DNA of 59,549 bases from Myxococcus dinghuensis (lineage in GTDB: Bacteria; Myxococcota; Myxococcia; Myxococcales; Myxococcaceae). Positions 19,993 to 28,982 of the stretch are shown one piece after another. The notes under the pieces are model-generated. The model was not told the origin of the DNA, made no database searches, and saw only the letters and a program-made list of their open reading frames with translations. Numbering within the stretch: the stretch's first letter is position 1; each line of letters begins with the position of its first letter. The translations under genes were made by a program, and so were the position numbers. The stretch spans positions 1-59,549 of the forward strand of contig NZ_JAKCFB010000048.1 of assembly GCF_024198235.1 (NCBI RefSeq), in the 5' to 3' direction.

Positions 19993-22740
19993 TCAGTCGG
20001 ACGTCTCCACCAGCAGCACGTGGTGCGTCCAGCCGTTGCGCGCGTCGCGGGAGAGCCACTTCTGGCGCTCGTCGCGCAGGGCCACGGCGGGCGCGGTGCC
20101 GGAGCGGATGCGCTGGCGCACGCCGTCGAAGAAGCGGCCGGCCGCGTCCGGGATGTCCACCGTGGAGGCGAGCACCGCGCGCGCGCCCGCCTGGATGAAG
20201 GCCGCCGGCAGGCTGAAGGGCTCGTGCGTGGCGGTGGACGCCAGCCGCCCCGCGCTGCACGCGGCGAGGAACACCAGCGGCGAGCCCGCCAGCTTCTGCT
20301 GCCGGACGATGTCCGCGGTGAGCGCGTAGCGGCCGTTGCCCTCCGGGGACAGCACCACCAGCGACGCGTCGGAGATGACCGGGTCGCTGATGCCGTGCGC
20401 GTGGATTTCGATCTCCGTCGCGTCCGTCATGCTGGACAGCACGTGCGAGGGCGTGGCCTCCGAACCCGACAGGTGCTCGAGCGCGGTGGGCTCCGGCTCC
20501 GAGGACGGCGTCCACGCGGGCAGGCGGGGAAGCTGGAGCAGCGCGGGCGCCTCCACGCTGGAGACGACCAGGCGGCGACCGGCGGGCTTCGCCACAGGGC
20601 GCGCCGCGCGCCCCATGCGGAAGCTCCACGGGACGTCCGGCGCGAGCAGGTCCGTGCGCCCGAAGACCGGCGCCCACGCCAGGACGTCCACCTGCGCGCA
20701 GCCGCGCAGCGCCTGGCGCAGCCGCTCCGGGACGAGCTGGGCGCTGGACGTCGCGGCGAAGGGCTCCTTGTGGTCGCCCTGGTAGTCCCCCACCACCGCG
20801 CCGTCCGCGCCCCGGACCACGGCCACGGAGCGCTCGTTGTGCACGGCGGCGGCCAGCGCGCACTTCGCCGGGGCCTCCGTGCCCAACTGCGCGGCCATCA
20901 GCTCCAGGACGCGGGCGAACTGCCCGGTGCGGCCCGCGTCGGTGACGAGCGACGAGTAGCTCAGCGTCCACGCCTCGCGCGCCAGCGTGTCCGTGGGCGG
21001 CAGGCGATCCGCCTCCTCGATGGTGCGCAGCAGCATCGCCTGTCCCCCGGCGTTGTCCTGGTCCAGCGCGAAGCGGCCCTCGATGTAGTGCGCGTACACG
21101 GCGTCGCCCGGCGTGGGGTTGGTGACGCGCGCGATGTCGAGCACGTGGCGCATCCGCGCCGCGTCCGCCGGGTCCGGCCGGGCGCGCGCCATCTCCGCGA
21201 AGGTGGCGCCGTACATCAGGTCCAGGGGCGCCTCCGGACACGCGGCGGCGGCCTCCAGCGAGGCGCGCGCCTCCTGCGGCCGCAGCGCCAGGTAGTGGAT
21301 GTGCGCCATGTTCACCTGGGGCCAGTAGCAGGGGTTGTTGATGCGCCCCCCGCGCGCGGACCACTCCTGCACGTACGCGAGCGAGCTGGAGAAGTCGCTG
21401 CGGTCCCGGGAGATGTGGGCGAGCAGCTCCAGCGCCGTCAGCTCCAGCTCCCACTCCTGGAGCTGGCGCGCCCAGGCCCACGCGGTGCGCGCGTGCTGCT
21501 CCGCCTCCGTCAGCCGCCGCAGCTCCGCGTAGAGGATGCCCACGCGGATCTCCAGGTCCACGCACCGGGCGGAGAAGGCGCCCTCGCGGCAGCGCTGGAG
21601 CGCGTTGAACAGGCGCTGCTCCGCCTTCCACCATTCGCCGTCCGCCGTCTCCTTGCGGGCCTGCTCGCGCTCCAGGTACAGGCTGAACCACGAGTCCTGT
21701 TGGCGCGGACTGCGCGACAGCAGCTCCGGCAGGTAGCGCAGCGTGGCCTTGTTGTGCAGCGCCAGGCCGACGAAGAGGTCGTCCTCGCCCGCGGCGCGCG
21801 CGGTGTCCAGGAGCGCGTCCGGCGCGGTGGCGCGGTGGCGCAGCACGTCCGCGTAGCTCTTCGCCAACGACTCGCGCCGGGAGAAGTCGCGCGTGGCCAC
21901 GTGCCGGACGTAGTCCCCCAGCGCGCTGCCGCCCTGCGTCCGGTCCAGCTCCTGCGCGAGCGGCAGGAGCGCCATCACCCGGTCCTTCGACGGCGCGGCG
22001 CGCACCACGTCGTAGAAGTGCTGTCGGACGACGCCCGGGCTCTGCCGCGCCTCCAACAAGGGCAGCGGCGCCTTCGGGTCGTCCATCAGCGCCAGCGTCG
22101 CGGCGCGGGCGCCCCGCCACCTGCGGGCCCGCTCCAGCGTCTCCTCCCGCAGCACGAGCGCCTGGCCATGCGCCTCGCGGCTCCAGCCCGGCTCGCCGAG
22201 CGCGGCGACCTCGTCGAACGTCTCCGCCGCCTTCATGGACAGGCCCATGTCCCGCAGCACGAGCGCGCGGTTCCACAGGGCCTGCGGATGACGGGGACGC
22301 GAGGCCAGCACCCGGTCCAGCAGCCGCAACGCCTGCTCGTGTGAGCCCTTCGCCAGGTACACCGCCGCCAGGTCGCTGTCGCGGTCGGAGGTCGCCGGCA
22401 TGCGCTCCAGGAAGGAGACCGCCTGGTTCCACTCGCCCTGCAGCCCGTACGCCGCGGCGATGCCCGCCCAGTCACCGGCCTCCTCCAACCGGGCCAGCTC
22501 CTTGAGCGGGATGGGCTCCGCGGGGACCGGACAGCCTCCCGCCGAGGTGCGAGGACGATAGCGGTCCGCCTCCGGGTAGGTGAGCCGCGCCTCGATGCGC
22601 GCCGAGGCCCTGCGCTCCACCCAGAACTGCGCGTCCACCCCGCTCCCCTTGGATGGCGTCCGGACGAGCAGGACCGCCAGGAAGAGCACGGGCGCCGCCA
22701 ACGCCAGGACCAGGACCTTGTCGAACGTCGGCTTCCACAT
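19993..22740 (-). CDS. Membrane-anchored TPR-CHAT caspase-like protease
   Basis: 915 residues. A single N-terminal membrane helix (about 8-27, after K3/K8, hence predicted N-in) is followed by a long TPR-like array and a C-terminal CHAT domain (about 680-915). The predicted His/Cys dyad is H782 in EIHAHG and C828 in FLAACSAGR, both intact, and the end WTHHVLLVETSD is typical. Residues 50-397 are clearly homologous to the periplasmic part of the anti-sigma at 16501-17928, including the C384/C393 pair. It should therefore sit on the same side of the membrane as that domain. ATG 22740 has GAGGGGG six bases upstream. Target unknown. Confidence 0.9.
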   Translation of the reverse strand: MWKPTFDKVLVLALAAPVLFLAVLLVRTPSKGSGVDAQFWVERRASARIEARLTYPEADRYRPRTSAGGCPVPAEPIPLKELARLEEAGDWAGIAAAYGLQGEWNQAVSFLERMPATSDRDSDLAAVYLAKGSHEQALRLLDRVLASRPRHPQALWNRALVLRDMGLSMKAAETFDEVAALGEPGWSREAHGQALVLREETLERARRWRGARAATLALMDDPKAPLPLLEARQSPGVVRQHFYDVVRAAPSKDRVMALLPLAQELDRTQGGSALGDYVRHVATRDFSRRESLAKSYADVLRHRATAPDALLDTARAAGEDDLFVGLALHNKATLRYLPELLSRSPRQQDSWFSLYLEREQARKETADGEWWKAEQRLFNALQRCREGAFSARCVDLEIRVGILYAELRRLTEAEQHARTAWAWARQLQEWELELTALELLAHISRDRSDFSSSLAYVQEWSARGGRINNPCYWPQVNMAHIHYLALRPQEARASLEAAAACPEAPLDLMYGATFAEMARARPDPADAARMRHVLDIARVTNPTPGDAVYAHYIEGRFALDQDNAGGQAMLLRTIEEADRLPPTDTLAREAWTLSYSSLVTDAGRTGQFARVLELMAAQLGTEAPAKCALAAAVHNERSVAVVRGADGAVVGDYQGDHKEPFAATSSAQLVPERLRQALRGCAQVDVLAWAPVFGRTDLLAPDVPWSFRMGRAARPVAKPAGRRLVVSSVEAPALLQLPRLPAWTPSSEPEPTALEHLSGSEATPSHVLSSMTDATEIEIHAHGISDPVISDASLVVLSPEGNGRYALTADIVRQQKLAGSPLVFLAACSAGRLASTATHEPFSLPAAFIQAGARAVLASTVDIPDAAGRFFDGVRQRIRSGTAPAVALRDERQKWLSRDARNGWTHHVLLVETSD

Positions 22741-23225
22741 GCTGCCCCCTCGGGCGCCACCCCCAAGCAGCCGCCCACGTGTCGGGTTCTACACCAAGCC
22801 CCCTGCCGCCGCCGACTTTCGGCGGATTTGAGACACCCTCTGTCGCGTGAGTGGAAGTTCCAGACCACACGTCCGCCTCGTACCAACGGGCGAGTCATCT
22901 GGAATTCGAGTCAGGACTTCACCGACTTCCCTTTTGTCTTGGCTCCGCGTCAATGACAGACGTGCCAGACGGCGGCGCGTCGTCAGGCGGCAGGGCGTGC
23001 AGGCGCCGTGAAGGCGCGAGTGTTCGGCGAACCCACCCACGACGTCGCGCGCCATCCCCCGGGAATCATTGCGCGCATCGACGAGCGGCGAGCGTGGAGC
23101 CAGGCGCCGTCACGTCGCGCGCTCCACCTCGCGTCGGAGCGAGGCCTCGGACGGGTGGGGGTTGGCAGACGGGCTCCAGCGGGAAGTGGCACGCCCGGCC
23201 GGGTGTCCCACTGCGCCAACCCGGA
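22741..23225. other. Divergent intergenic region between the CHAT and polysaccharide lyase genes
   Basis: 485 bp without a convincing gene. The only structure I find is a perfect inverted repeat CCGCCGA-CTT-TCGGCGG at 22809-22825, about 70 bp upstream of the CHAT start, which could be an operator or leader hairpin. The reading frame running into the lyase from 22851 lacks a signal peptide and is treated as non-coding. Confidence 0.5.
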
Positions 23226-24305
23226 ATGAAAGGACTCCGTTTGACCGCATCCCTTCGACTCGCCGCCTTGGTGTTGCTGTCCGCTCCCGCGCTCGCGTCC
23301 GCGGAAATCGTCTGGAAGGGCGACTTCGAGACCGGGAACACCTCGCAGTTCACGCGCTCGCAGAGCGTCGCCAACAGCCGCCTCCAGGTCGTGACGGACG
23401 TGGTGCGCGAGGGGCGCTATGCGCTCAAGGCCACCGTGCGACAGGGCGATGACCCCATCGGCGCCAGCGGCAACCGCAACGAGCTGCTCTACATCAGCGA
23501 GGAGAAGGCGGGCTCCACGTACTTCTACAAGTGGAGCACGATGTTCCCGAGCAACTATCCCATCTCGGATGGGTGGCAGGTCTTCACGCAGTGGCACCAG
23601 GAGGGCTGCTGCGGCTCGCCGCCGCTGGAGTTCTTCGTGCGCGGGCAGACCATCCACATGCGCGTGGGCGGCGCGGACGGCCCCATCCCCTGGACGACGC
23701 CGCTGGCCCGCGGCACCTGGCACGACTTCGTCCTCCAGGTGAAGTGGTCGTCCAACCCGAAGGTCGGCTTCGTGCAGTTGTGGCACAACGGCAAGCTGGT
23801 GCTGCCCAAGACGATGGGCGCCACGCAGTTCGGCAGCGAGATGAACTACATGAAGCTCGGCCTGTACCGCGAGGACACCATCCGCCCCGAGGCGAGCGTG
23901 TACCACGACGGGTTCACCATGGCGACGTCGCAGGACGACGTGATTCCTCCCGTGACCACGCCGACGCCGACGCCGACTCCGACTCCGGAGACTCCCACGA
24001 CGGAGACGCCGACCCCCGAGACGCCGACCACGGAGACGCCGACGACCGAGACGCCCACGACCGAGACGCCGACCCCCGAGACGCCCACGACGACGCCTCC
24101 GGTCATCACCGTGCCCACGCTGCCCGGCCCCAACACGCCGAGCACGGGCGTGGTGAACGACGACAACCGCGGGGGCTCGGGCGGGGGTTGCAGCGCCAGC
24201 GGCGCGGGCGGCACGCCGTTCCTCGCGGCCACGGGGCTGCTGGCCCTGGCGACGCTGCTCGGCCGTCGCCGTCGGTACGCCCGGGCCCACGCCCCCCGGC
24301 GCTGA
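23226..24305 (+). CDS. Secreted heparin-lyase-I-like polysaccharide lyase with C-terminal sorting tail
   Basis: 359 residues. Signal peptide (ALVLLSAPALASA) then a jelly-roll domain to about residue 240, with EIVWKGDFETG at its start, WQVFTQWHQEG, FFVRGQTIHMRVGG and LWHNGKLV. This pattern is seen in heparin lyase I / PL family proteins (Polysacc_lyase). A Thr-Pro-Glu repeat spacer (about 245-300) leads to a GGC + hydrophobic helix + RRRR tail of MYXO-CTERM type, so it is probably attached to the outer surface. Eliminative cleavage of an acidic glycan is likely but the substrate is not predictable. ATG 23226 begins the signal peptide. Confidence 0.82.
   Translation: MKGLRLTASLRLAALVLLSAPALASAEIVWKGDFETGNTSQFTRSQSVANSRLQVVTDVVREGRYALKATVRQGDDPIGASGNRNELLYISEEKAGSTYFYKWSTMFPSNYPISDGWQVFTQWHQEGCCGSPPLEFFVRGQTIHMRVGGADGPIPWTTPLARGTWHDFVLQVKWSSNPKVGFVQLWHNGKLVLPKTMGATQFGSEMNYMKLGLYREDTIRPEASVYHDGFTMATSQDDVIPPVTTPTPTPTPTPETPTTETPTPETPTTETPTTETPTTETPTPETPTTTPPVITVPTLPGPNTPSTGVVNDDNRGGSGGGCSASGAGGTPFLAATGLLALATLLGRRRRYARAHAPRR
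23959..24110 (+). repeat. TPT/ETP low-complexity repeat in the lyase linker
   Basis: Degenerate 12-bp units (GAGACGCCGACC and close variants) encode ETPT/ETPTT repeats forming an extended, probably glycosylatable spacer before the sorting tail. Confidence 0.8.
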
Positions 24306-24351
24306 CCCGACGACGGCGAGGCGCACGCGCCTCCCCGTCCCTGGAAACACG

Positions 24352-24386
24352 AAAGCGGGTCCGCTCCACGAGGGCGGACCCGCTTT
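24352..24386. terminator. Strong bidirectional terminator
   Basis: Perfect 13-bp stem AAAGCGGGTCCGC / GCGGACCCGCTTT with a 9-base loop, followed by TTT on both strands. It sits between the convergent lyase and efflux-permease genes and should serve both. Confidence 0.9.
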
Positions 24387-24418
24387 GCTCGTCCTACGAC
24401 GGGGTCGTCGTCAGCGGC

Positions 24419-25960
24419 TCAGTGCGCGCCCTCGACCTTCACCGTGGGGTCGGCGCGGCGCAGCATCACCACCAGCACCAGCGAGCACGCGAAGATGGCC
24501 GTGAGCACGGTGAAGTTGGCGTTGAAGGCCCGCACCAGCGCCTGCAGGTTGATGCGCTGACCAATCAGCCCGTAGGCGGCGGCCAGCGGGTCCGCGACCC
24601 GCGCGCCCACGGTGGCCTTGATGCCGGCGATCTGCTCCTGCGTCACCTGGCCATACACGTCGACGTGGGACGCGAGCGCCGTGGTGTTCACCTTCGTCAG
24701 GCGGTTGAGCGCGCTGCTCATCCACGCCGTGCCGATGGAGCCGCCCAGCTCGCGCGTGAGGTTGAACAAGCCCGCCGCGTTGCCGCGCTGGTCCGGCCTC
24801 AGGTTGCTGAGCGCCATCACCGACAGGGGCACGAAGATGAAGCCCATGGAGCAGGCGCGGATGAACACCGGGGAGATGAGCGCCGCCTCGTCCGCCGTGC
24901 TGGACAGGTGGCCGTTGGTCCACAGCGACAGGCACATGCCGACGATGCCCACGCCCACCAGCCACCGCCCATCCACCTTCCCGCCGAAGCGACCGATGAG
25001 CGGCATCAACGCCAACTGGATGGCGCTGCCCTTGAGGAACACCAACCCGATGTCCAACGCCGAGTAGCGCATCACCGTGCCGCAGAAGAGGCTGAACAGG
25101 AACGAGCCTCCGAACAGCGCGGTGCCCACGAGGAAGTTGATGCCGGTGGCGGCCGAATACGAGCGGTTGAGGAACACCCGCAAGTCCACCACCGGCTGGG
25201 GTGTCTCCAGTTCGTGGACGACGAAGGTGATGAGCGTCACGCCCGCGAGGATGGCCAGCACGGTGATTTCCATGCTGTCGAACCAGTCCTCGCGCGTGCC
25301 CTCCTCCAGCACGAACTGGAGCGAGGCCATGCCCACGGCCAGCAGGGCGATGCCCCACCGGTCCACCTTGTCCATGGACGGCTCGAAGTCCTTCTGCTCG
25401 ATGTGGCGCCACGCCATGTACGCGGCGAACAGGCCCACCGGCAGGTTGATGAGGAAGATCCAGTGCCAGCTCGCCACCTCGATGAGCATGCCGCCCACCG
25501 TGGGGCCGAGCAGCGGCCCCGTCACCGCGCCCAGGCCGAACAGCGCGCCCGCCATGCCGTGCTCCTTGGGCGGATAGCGCGCGAAGAGGATGGCCTGCGA
25601 CGTGGGGATGATGGCGCCGCCACCCACGCCCTGCAGGATGCGGAAGAGCACCAGCGAGGGCAGGTTCCACGCCAGGCCACACAACACGCTGGCGGCGGTG
25701 AAGATGAGGATGGAGGCGGTGAAGTAGCGCCGGAAACCGAACCGGCGCTGGAGCCAGCCCGTCATCGGGATGACCACCACGTTCGCCATCATGTAGCCGG
25801 TGGAGACCCAGGCAATCTGGTCCAACGGCGTGCCGAAGCTCGCGCGGATGTCGCTGAGCGCCACGTTGACGATGGAGATGTCCAGCACGGACATCAACGC
25901 GGCCGCCATCGCGGCGATGGTGATACCGGTCTTGGAGCCGGTGATGGCATCTCCCTTCAC
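24419..25960 (-). CDS. emrB: DHA2-family MFS drug/H+ antiporter (EmrB type)
   Basis: 513 residues, about 14 membrane helices. It begins with the DHA2 pattern MSVLDISIVNVALSDIRASFG, then ISTGYMM-like WVSTGYMMAN, motif A-like GWLQRRFGFRR, FRILQGVGGGAIIP and motif C GLGAVTGPLLGPTVGG. Exports hydrophobic drugs with proton influx, working with the upstream membrane-fusion protein. The start is GTG 25960, one base after the emrA stop. Second structural gene of a marR-emrA-emrB unit. Confidence 0.94.
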   Translation of the reverse strand: MKGDAITGSKTGITIAAMAAALMSVLDISIVNVALSDIRASFGTPLDQIAWVSTGYMMANVVVIPMTGWLQRRFGFRRYFTASILIFTAASVLCGLAWNLPSLVLFRILQGVGGGAIIPTSQAILFARYPPKEHGMAGALFGLGAVTGPLLGPTVGGMLIEVASWHWIFLINLPVGLFAAYMAWRHIEQKDFEPSMDKVDRWGIALLAVGMASLQFVLEEGTREDWFDSMEITVLAILAGVTLITFVVHELETPQPVVDLRVFLNRSYSAATGINFLVGTALFGGSFLFSLFCGTVMRYSALDIGLVFLKGSAIQLALMPLIGRFGGKVDGRWLVGVGIVGMCLSLWTNGHLSSTADEAALISPVFIRACSMGFIFVPLSVMALSNLRPDQRGNAAGLFNLTRELGGSIGTAWMSSALNRLTKVNTTALASHVDVYGQVTQEQIAGIKATVGARVADPLAAAYGLIGQRINLQALVRAFNANFTVLTAIFACSLVLVVMLRRADPTVKVEGAH

Positions 25961-25961
25961 G

Positions 25962-27212
25962 TCAGCGGCTCCTCGTGTCCACGGTGACGACGGCGCTCAT
26001 GCCCGGCTTGAGCGGCACGTCCTTCACGTCGTCGAAGCGGATGAGCACGGGGATGCGCTGCACCACCTTGACGAAGTTGCCGGAGGCGTTGTCCGGGGGC
26101 AGCAGCGCGAAGCGCGCGCCGCTGGCGCCCGCCAGGCTGTCCACGTGGCCCTTGAAGTGATGGCTGCCGTAGGCGTCCACCTCCACGTCCACCGGCTGGC
26201 CCGCCTTCATCTCGCCGACCTGGTCCTCCTTGAAGTTGGCGACGATCCAGACGTCGTCCTGCGGCACCAGCGCCATCAGCGGACGCTCCGGCCCCACCAC
26301 CTGCCCCACCTCCACCGTGCGGCGGCTCACCACGCCGGAGACCGGCGCGCGCACCTGCGTATAGGAGACGGCCAGCTCCGCCAGCTTCAGCGCCGCCTGG
26401 GCCTGCTTCAGCTTCGCGTCCGACAGCTTCACCGCGGCCTCCGCGGCCTGCACCTGCACCGGACCGGACTCGGCCGCGGCCAGCTTGCCCTGCGCGGCCT
26501 CCAGGCCACCGGAGGAGCCCTGCACGCCCGCCTCGGTGGAGGACAGCCGCGCGCGCGCCACGTCCAGCGCCGCCTTGGACTGGTCATACGCGGACTGCCG
26601 CGCGTCCAGGTCCGCCTGCGTCACCGCGCCCTCCGCCTTGAGCGTCTTCACGCGCGTCAGGTCCGTGTCCGCCAGCTTGAAGCGCGCCTCGGCGGCCACC
26701 ACGTCCGCGCGCGCCTGGTCCAGCGCCGCCTTCGAGGAGCTGATGCCGCTGCTCGCCTGCGTCACGCCGCCGCGCGCCTGGCGCAGGTTGGCCCCCGCGT
26801 TGACCTCCGTGAGCGCCAGTTGGGAGCGCGCGTTCGCCGCCTGGGCCTCCGCGCTCAGCACGTCCGCGCGCGCGACGTCCAGCTTCGCCTCCAGGTCGGT
26901 CGCGTCCAGCGCCACCAGCACGTCGCCGGCCTTCACCTGCTGGTTGTCGCTCACCAGCACCTTGGCCACCTGGCCGGAGACGCGCGGCGACACGTTGGCG
27001 ATGCGCCCCTCCACCTGGGCGTCGTCCGTCGACTCGTGGCCGTGCGTCACCAGCCAGCGGGCACCCGCCCCCACCGCCGCCACGGCCAGCAGCGCGGGGA
27101 ACACCTTCTTGGCCCGCGAGGAGCGGGGCGCGGCCGGTGTCTTCACCGCGGAGGGTGCGTTCTTCGAGGACTCGGCTTCCGGAACATCCAGGGAGGGGGC
27201 GGCAGTGCTCAT
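25962..27212 (-). CDS. emrA: Membrane-fusion (HlyD/EmrA-type) periplasmic adaptor
   Basis: 416 residues. A disordered start, one membrane helix at about 33-52 (FPALLAVAAVGAGARWLV), then a lipoyl half (VSPRVSGQVAKVLVSDNQQVKAGDVLVAL). A long Ala/Gln/Lys-rich coiled-coil hairpin (about 105-270) follows, then the second lipoyl half with YTQVRAPVSGVVSRRTVEVGQVV and a beta-barrel. It links the EmrB pump to the outer membrane. The coiled coil is longer than in E. coli EmrA. Follows marR by 114 bp and precedes emrB by one base. Confidence 0.94.
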   Translation of the reverse strand: MSTAAPSLDVPEAESSKNAPSAVKTPAAPRSSRAKKVFPALLAVAAVGAGARWLVTHGHESTDDAQVEGRIANVSPRVSGQVAKVLVSDNQQVKAGDVLVALDATDLEAKLDVARADVLSAEAQAANARSQLALTEVNAGANLRQARGGVTQASSGISSSKAALDQARADVVAAEARFKLADTDLTRVKTLKAEGAVTQADLDARQSAYDQSKAALDVARARLSSTEAGVQGSSGGLEAAQGKLAAAESGPVQVQAAEAAVKLSDAKLKQAQAALKLAELAVSYTQVRAPVSGVVSRRTVEVGQVVGPERPLMALVPQDDVWIVANFKEDQVGEMKAGQPVDVEVDAYGSHHFKGHVDSLAGASGARFALLPPDNASGNFVKVVQRIPVLIRFDDVKDVPLKPGMSAVVTVDTRSR

Positions 27213-27326
27213 GGGCTTCGACTCGGATGGTTCAGACAGTGAATGATTTGGGGGCTAACCACCGGGCCGTGACGGGTTCATCCGCCAGGGCCGGCAGCCA
27301 GGGTTCGTTCAGGAAGAGGGGAGGGA

Positions 27327-27851
27327 CTACGGCTCCAGGAAGGAGGGCAGGCGGCCGCTGACCTTGGTCAGCAGCTCACGCAAGGTGGTGCGCTCGGTCT
27401 CGTCGAGGTCCGACATGAGCGTGGCGACGCGGCTGAAGTGCTCGGGGAGGAGGTCCTCGAGCAGGCGCTGGGCCTTGGGCGTCAGGTGCACCGTGTACAT
27501 GCGCCGGTCCTCGGGGTGGTCCTGACGCGAGATGAGGCCGTCCTTCTCCAGCGTGTCCAGCAGGCCCGTCATGGTGGCCCGGCTCACGCACGAGTTCTCC
27601 GCCAGCTCCGCGGGCGTCAGGCCCTGGTCCCCCTCGCTCTCCAGCGAGGAGAACAGGCGGATGAGGACGGTGAAGCGCCCGGAGGACAGCCCGTGGCGCG
27701 ACATCCGCGCCTCGTAGGCTCCCGCCAGCTCGTTCGACAGCCGCAGGAGCGCGACGCACGACTCGATGGCGGTCGCGTCCAACTGGGGGAAGCGACGGGC
27801 CAGGCGCTGCAGCCGCTCGTAGCGGGTGATGGGAGGGGCACTCACACTCAT
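27327..27851 (-). CDS. MarR-family transcriptional regulator
   Basis: 174 residues. Winged helix-turn-helix with LTPAELAENSCVSRATMTGLLDTLEKDGLISRQDHPEDRRMYTV, the wing motif being DHPEDRR. As first gene before emrAB it is probably a ligand-responsive repressor of the efflux operon (compare EmrR/MprA). The inverted repeat at 27878-27895 is a candidate operator. Confidence 0.92.
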   Translation of the reverse strand: MSVSAPPITRYERLQRLARRFPQLDATAIESCVALLRLSNELAGAYEARMSRHGLSSGRFTVLIRLFSSLESEGDQGLTPAELAENSCVSRATMTGLLDTLEKDGLISRQDHPEDRRMYTVHLTPKAQRLLEDLLPEHFSRVATLMSDLDETERTTLRELLTKVSGRLPSFLEP

Positions 27852-27877
27852 GATGGATGCACAGGCGAAATGATGAC

Positions 27878-27895
27878 GCCTTCAACTCGTAAGGC
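27878..27895. promoter_or_regulatory. Candidate MarR operator
   Basis: Inverted repeat GCCTT-N8-AAGGC, 27 bp upstream of the marR start codon; size and position fit autorepression by a MarR dimer. Confidence 0.4.
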
Positions 27896-28043
27896 CCCTA
27901 ATCACCGCGCGCAACCGAAATGTGCGGGAGCGACGCGGAAAACTCCAGCCTTCATCGAGCGGGCGGGCGCTCCGGGGCGCCCTCGCTTCCGAGTCTCTCT
28001 GAGACCTCCGCTTCCGGCCCGTGCCTCGCGTTAGAACAGGGGC

Positions 28044-28277
28044 ATGCTGGACGTGAAGGACGCCACGGTGCAGGCGGCGCTCCGCCAGGCGTGCGAGGAG
28101 GCCGGGCTGCCGGACTCGCTTCGAGGCTGCGTCTACCCGCTGCTCAGGGACCCGGAGGGCGAGTGGCCCCCGTGCTGTGGGGGTGGCTGCATGCCGTGCG
28201 CGGCGACGCTGGCCGACGTGGCGGTGCGAACGTTGGAGCTCCTGGGAACGCCCCGCCGCGCCCCCGTGGAGGATTAG
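28044..28277 (+). CDS. Small Cys-rich protein, oxidoreductase-like N-terminal family
   Basis: 77 residues with CCGGGCMPC near residue 44 followed by a helix (AATLADVAVRTLELL). The CCGxGCxxC pattern matches the 'oxidoreductase-like protein, N-terminal' family, small proteins with a presumed metal- or redox-active cysteine cluster whose role is unknown. No signal peptide. A TTAGAA element at 28031-28036 ends seven bases before the ATG, suggesting a leaderless or near-leaderless mRNA. Confidence 0.75.
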   Translation: MLDVKDATVQAALRQACEEAGLPDSLRGCVYPLLRDPEGEWPPCCGGGCMPCAATLADVAVRTLELLGTPRRAPVED

Positions 28278-28312
28278 CGGGCCCTGGAGGGGCGGCGTAG
28301 GCTCGTGGCTCC

Positions 28313-28864
28313 ATGAGCCCCATCGTCCATGCGGAGCTGTCGTGGCTGGTCAGCCAGGGGTTGCGCGAGCGCCGGGACCGCGTCCTCGTCACCTGCGCGG
28401 GGCTGGCGCCGGACCTGGACGGGCTGACGCTGCTGGGGGGCGAGGAGTGGTACGCGCGCTATCACCACGTCCTCTTCCACGGCTACGTGGGCGCGCTCGT
28501 CACGGTCGCCGCCTGCGCGGCGCTGGCCCGGCAGCGGCTGCGCGTGGCGGTGCTCGCGCTGGGGACGTTCCACCTGCACCTGCTCTGTGACCTGGCGGGG
28601 AGCGGCCCCGGGTGGCCCATCCACTACTGGTGGCCCACGAGCATGCGGGACTGGTTCTGGGACGGACAATGGAACCTGTCGTCCTGGCAGAACGCCGTCA
28701 TCGGCCTCGTCGCCACGCTGGCGTGCCTGGCGTGCGCGCTCGTCTGGCGGCGCACCGTCGTGGAGCTGTTCTCCTCGCGCTGGGACGTGGAGGTCACCCG
28801 CGTGTTGCGGCGCAGGTTCCTCGGAGAGACGAGCGCGCCGGGCGACGCCTCCACCGGACGCTGA
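28313..28864 (+). CDS. YdjM-like membrane-bound metal-dependent hydrolase
   Basis: 183 residues with four hydrophobic segments. The acidic/histidine pattern APDLDGL, RYHHVLFHG and FHLHLLCDL is that of the membrane-bound YdjM/DUF457 family, predicted zinc-dependent hydrolases at the inner membrane. It ends in a soluble Arg-rich tail. Substrate unknown. TAGGCT at 28298-28303 lies 10 bases before the ATG, so its transcript may also start at or near the ATG. Confidence 0.75.
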   Translation: MSPIVHAELSWLVSQGLRERRDRVLVTCAGLAPDLDGLTLLGGEEWYARYHHVLFHGYVGALVTVAACAALARQRLRVAVLALGTFHLHLLCDLAGSGPGWPIHYWWPTSMRDWFWDGQWNLSSWQNAVIGLVATLACLACALVWRRTVVELFSSRWDVEVTRVLRRRFLGETSAPGDASTGR

Positions 28865-28962
28865 GCACCGGACCCCCGTCCTCGTCCCGTTGATACATCC
28901 GTCCGGATGTGACGATGTCTCAGGTCTTCTCCGGGAGGCGCGCGGCGGCTGCCAAGGGATTT

Positions 28963-28982
28963 CTCCCGTGCCGGCACGGGAG
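28963..28982. promoter_or_regulatory. 20-bp perfect palindrome upstream of cobT
   Basis: CTCCCGTGCC followed by its exact reverse complement. It lies 98 bases after the ydjM-like stop and 135 bases before cobT. It can be a terminator-like hairpin for the upstream gene (no T-tract follows) or a dimer operator for cobTSC. A second inverted repeat, ACATCCG-TC-CGGATGT, lies about 65 bp upstream. Confidence 0.5.

Noticed and set aside
22741..22872. ECF-type promoter (GGAACTT) before the CHAT gene matching one before the sigma gene
   Set aside because: A GGAACTT is present upstream of CHAT, but no partner -10 at 15-17 bases and no equivalent upstream of the sigma gene.
23531..25987. 818-codon plus-strand open frame opposite emrB
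   Set aside because: His/Arg/Asp-rich shadow; the minus-strand frame has full MFS motifs.
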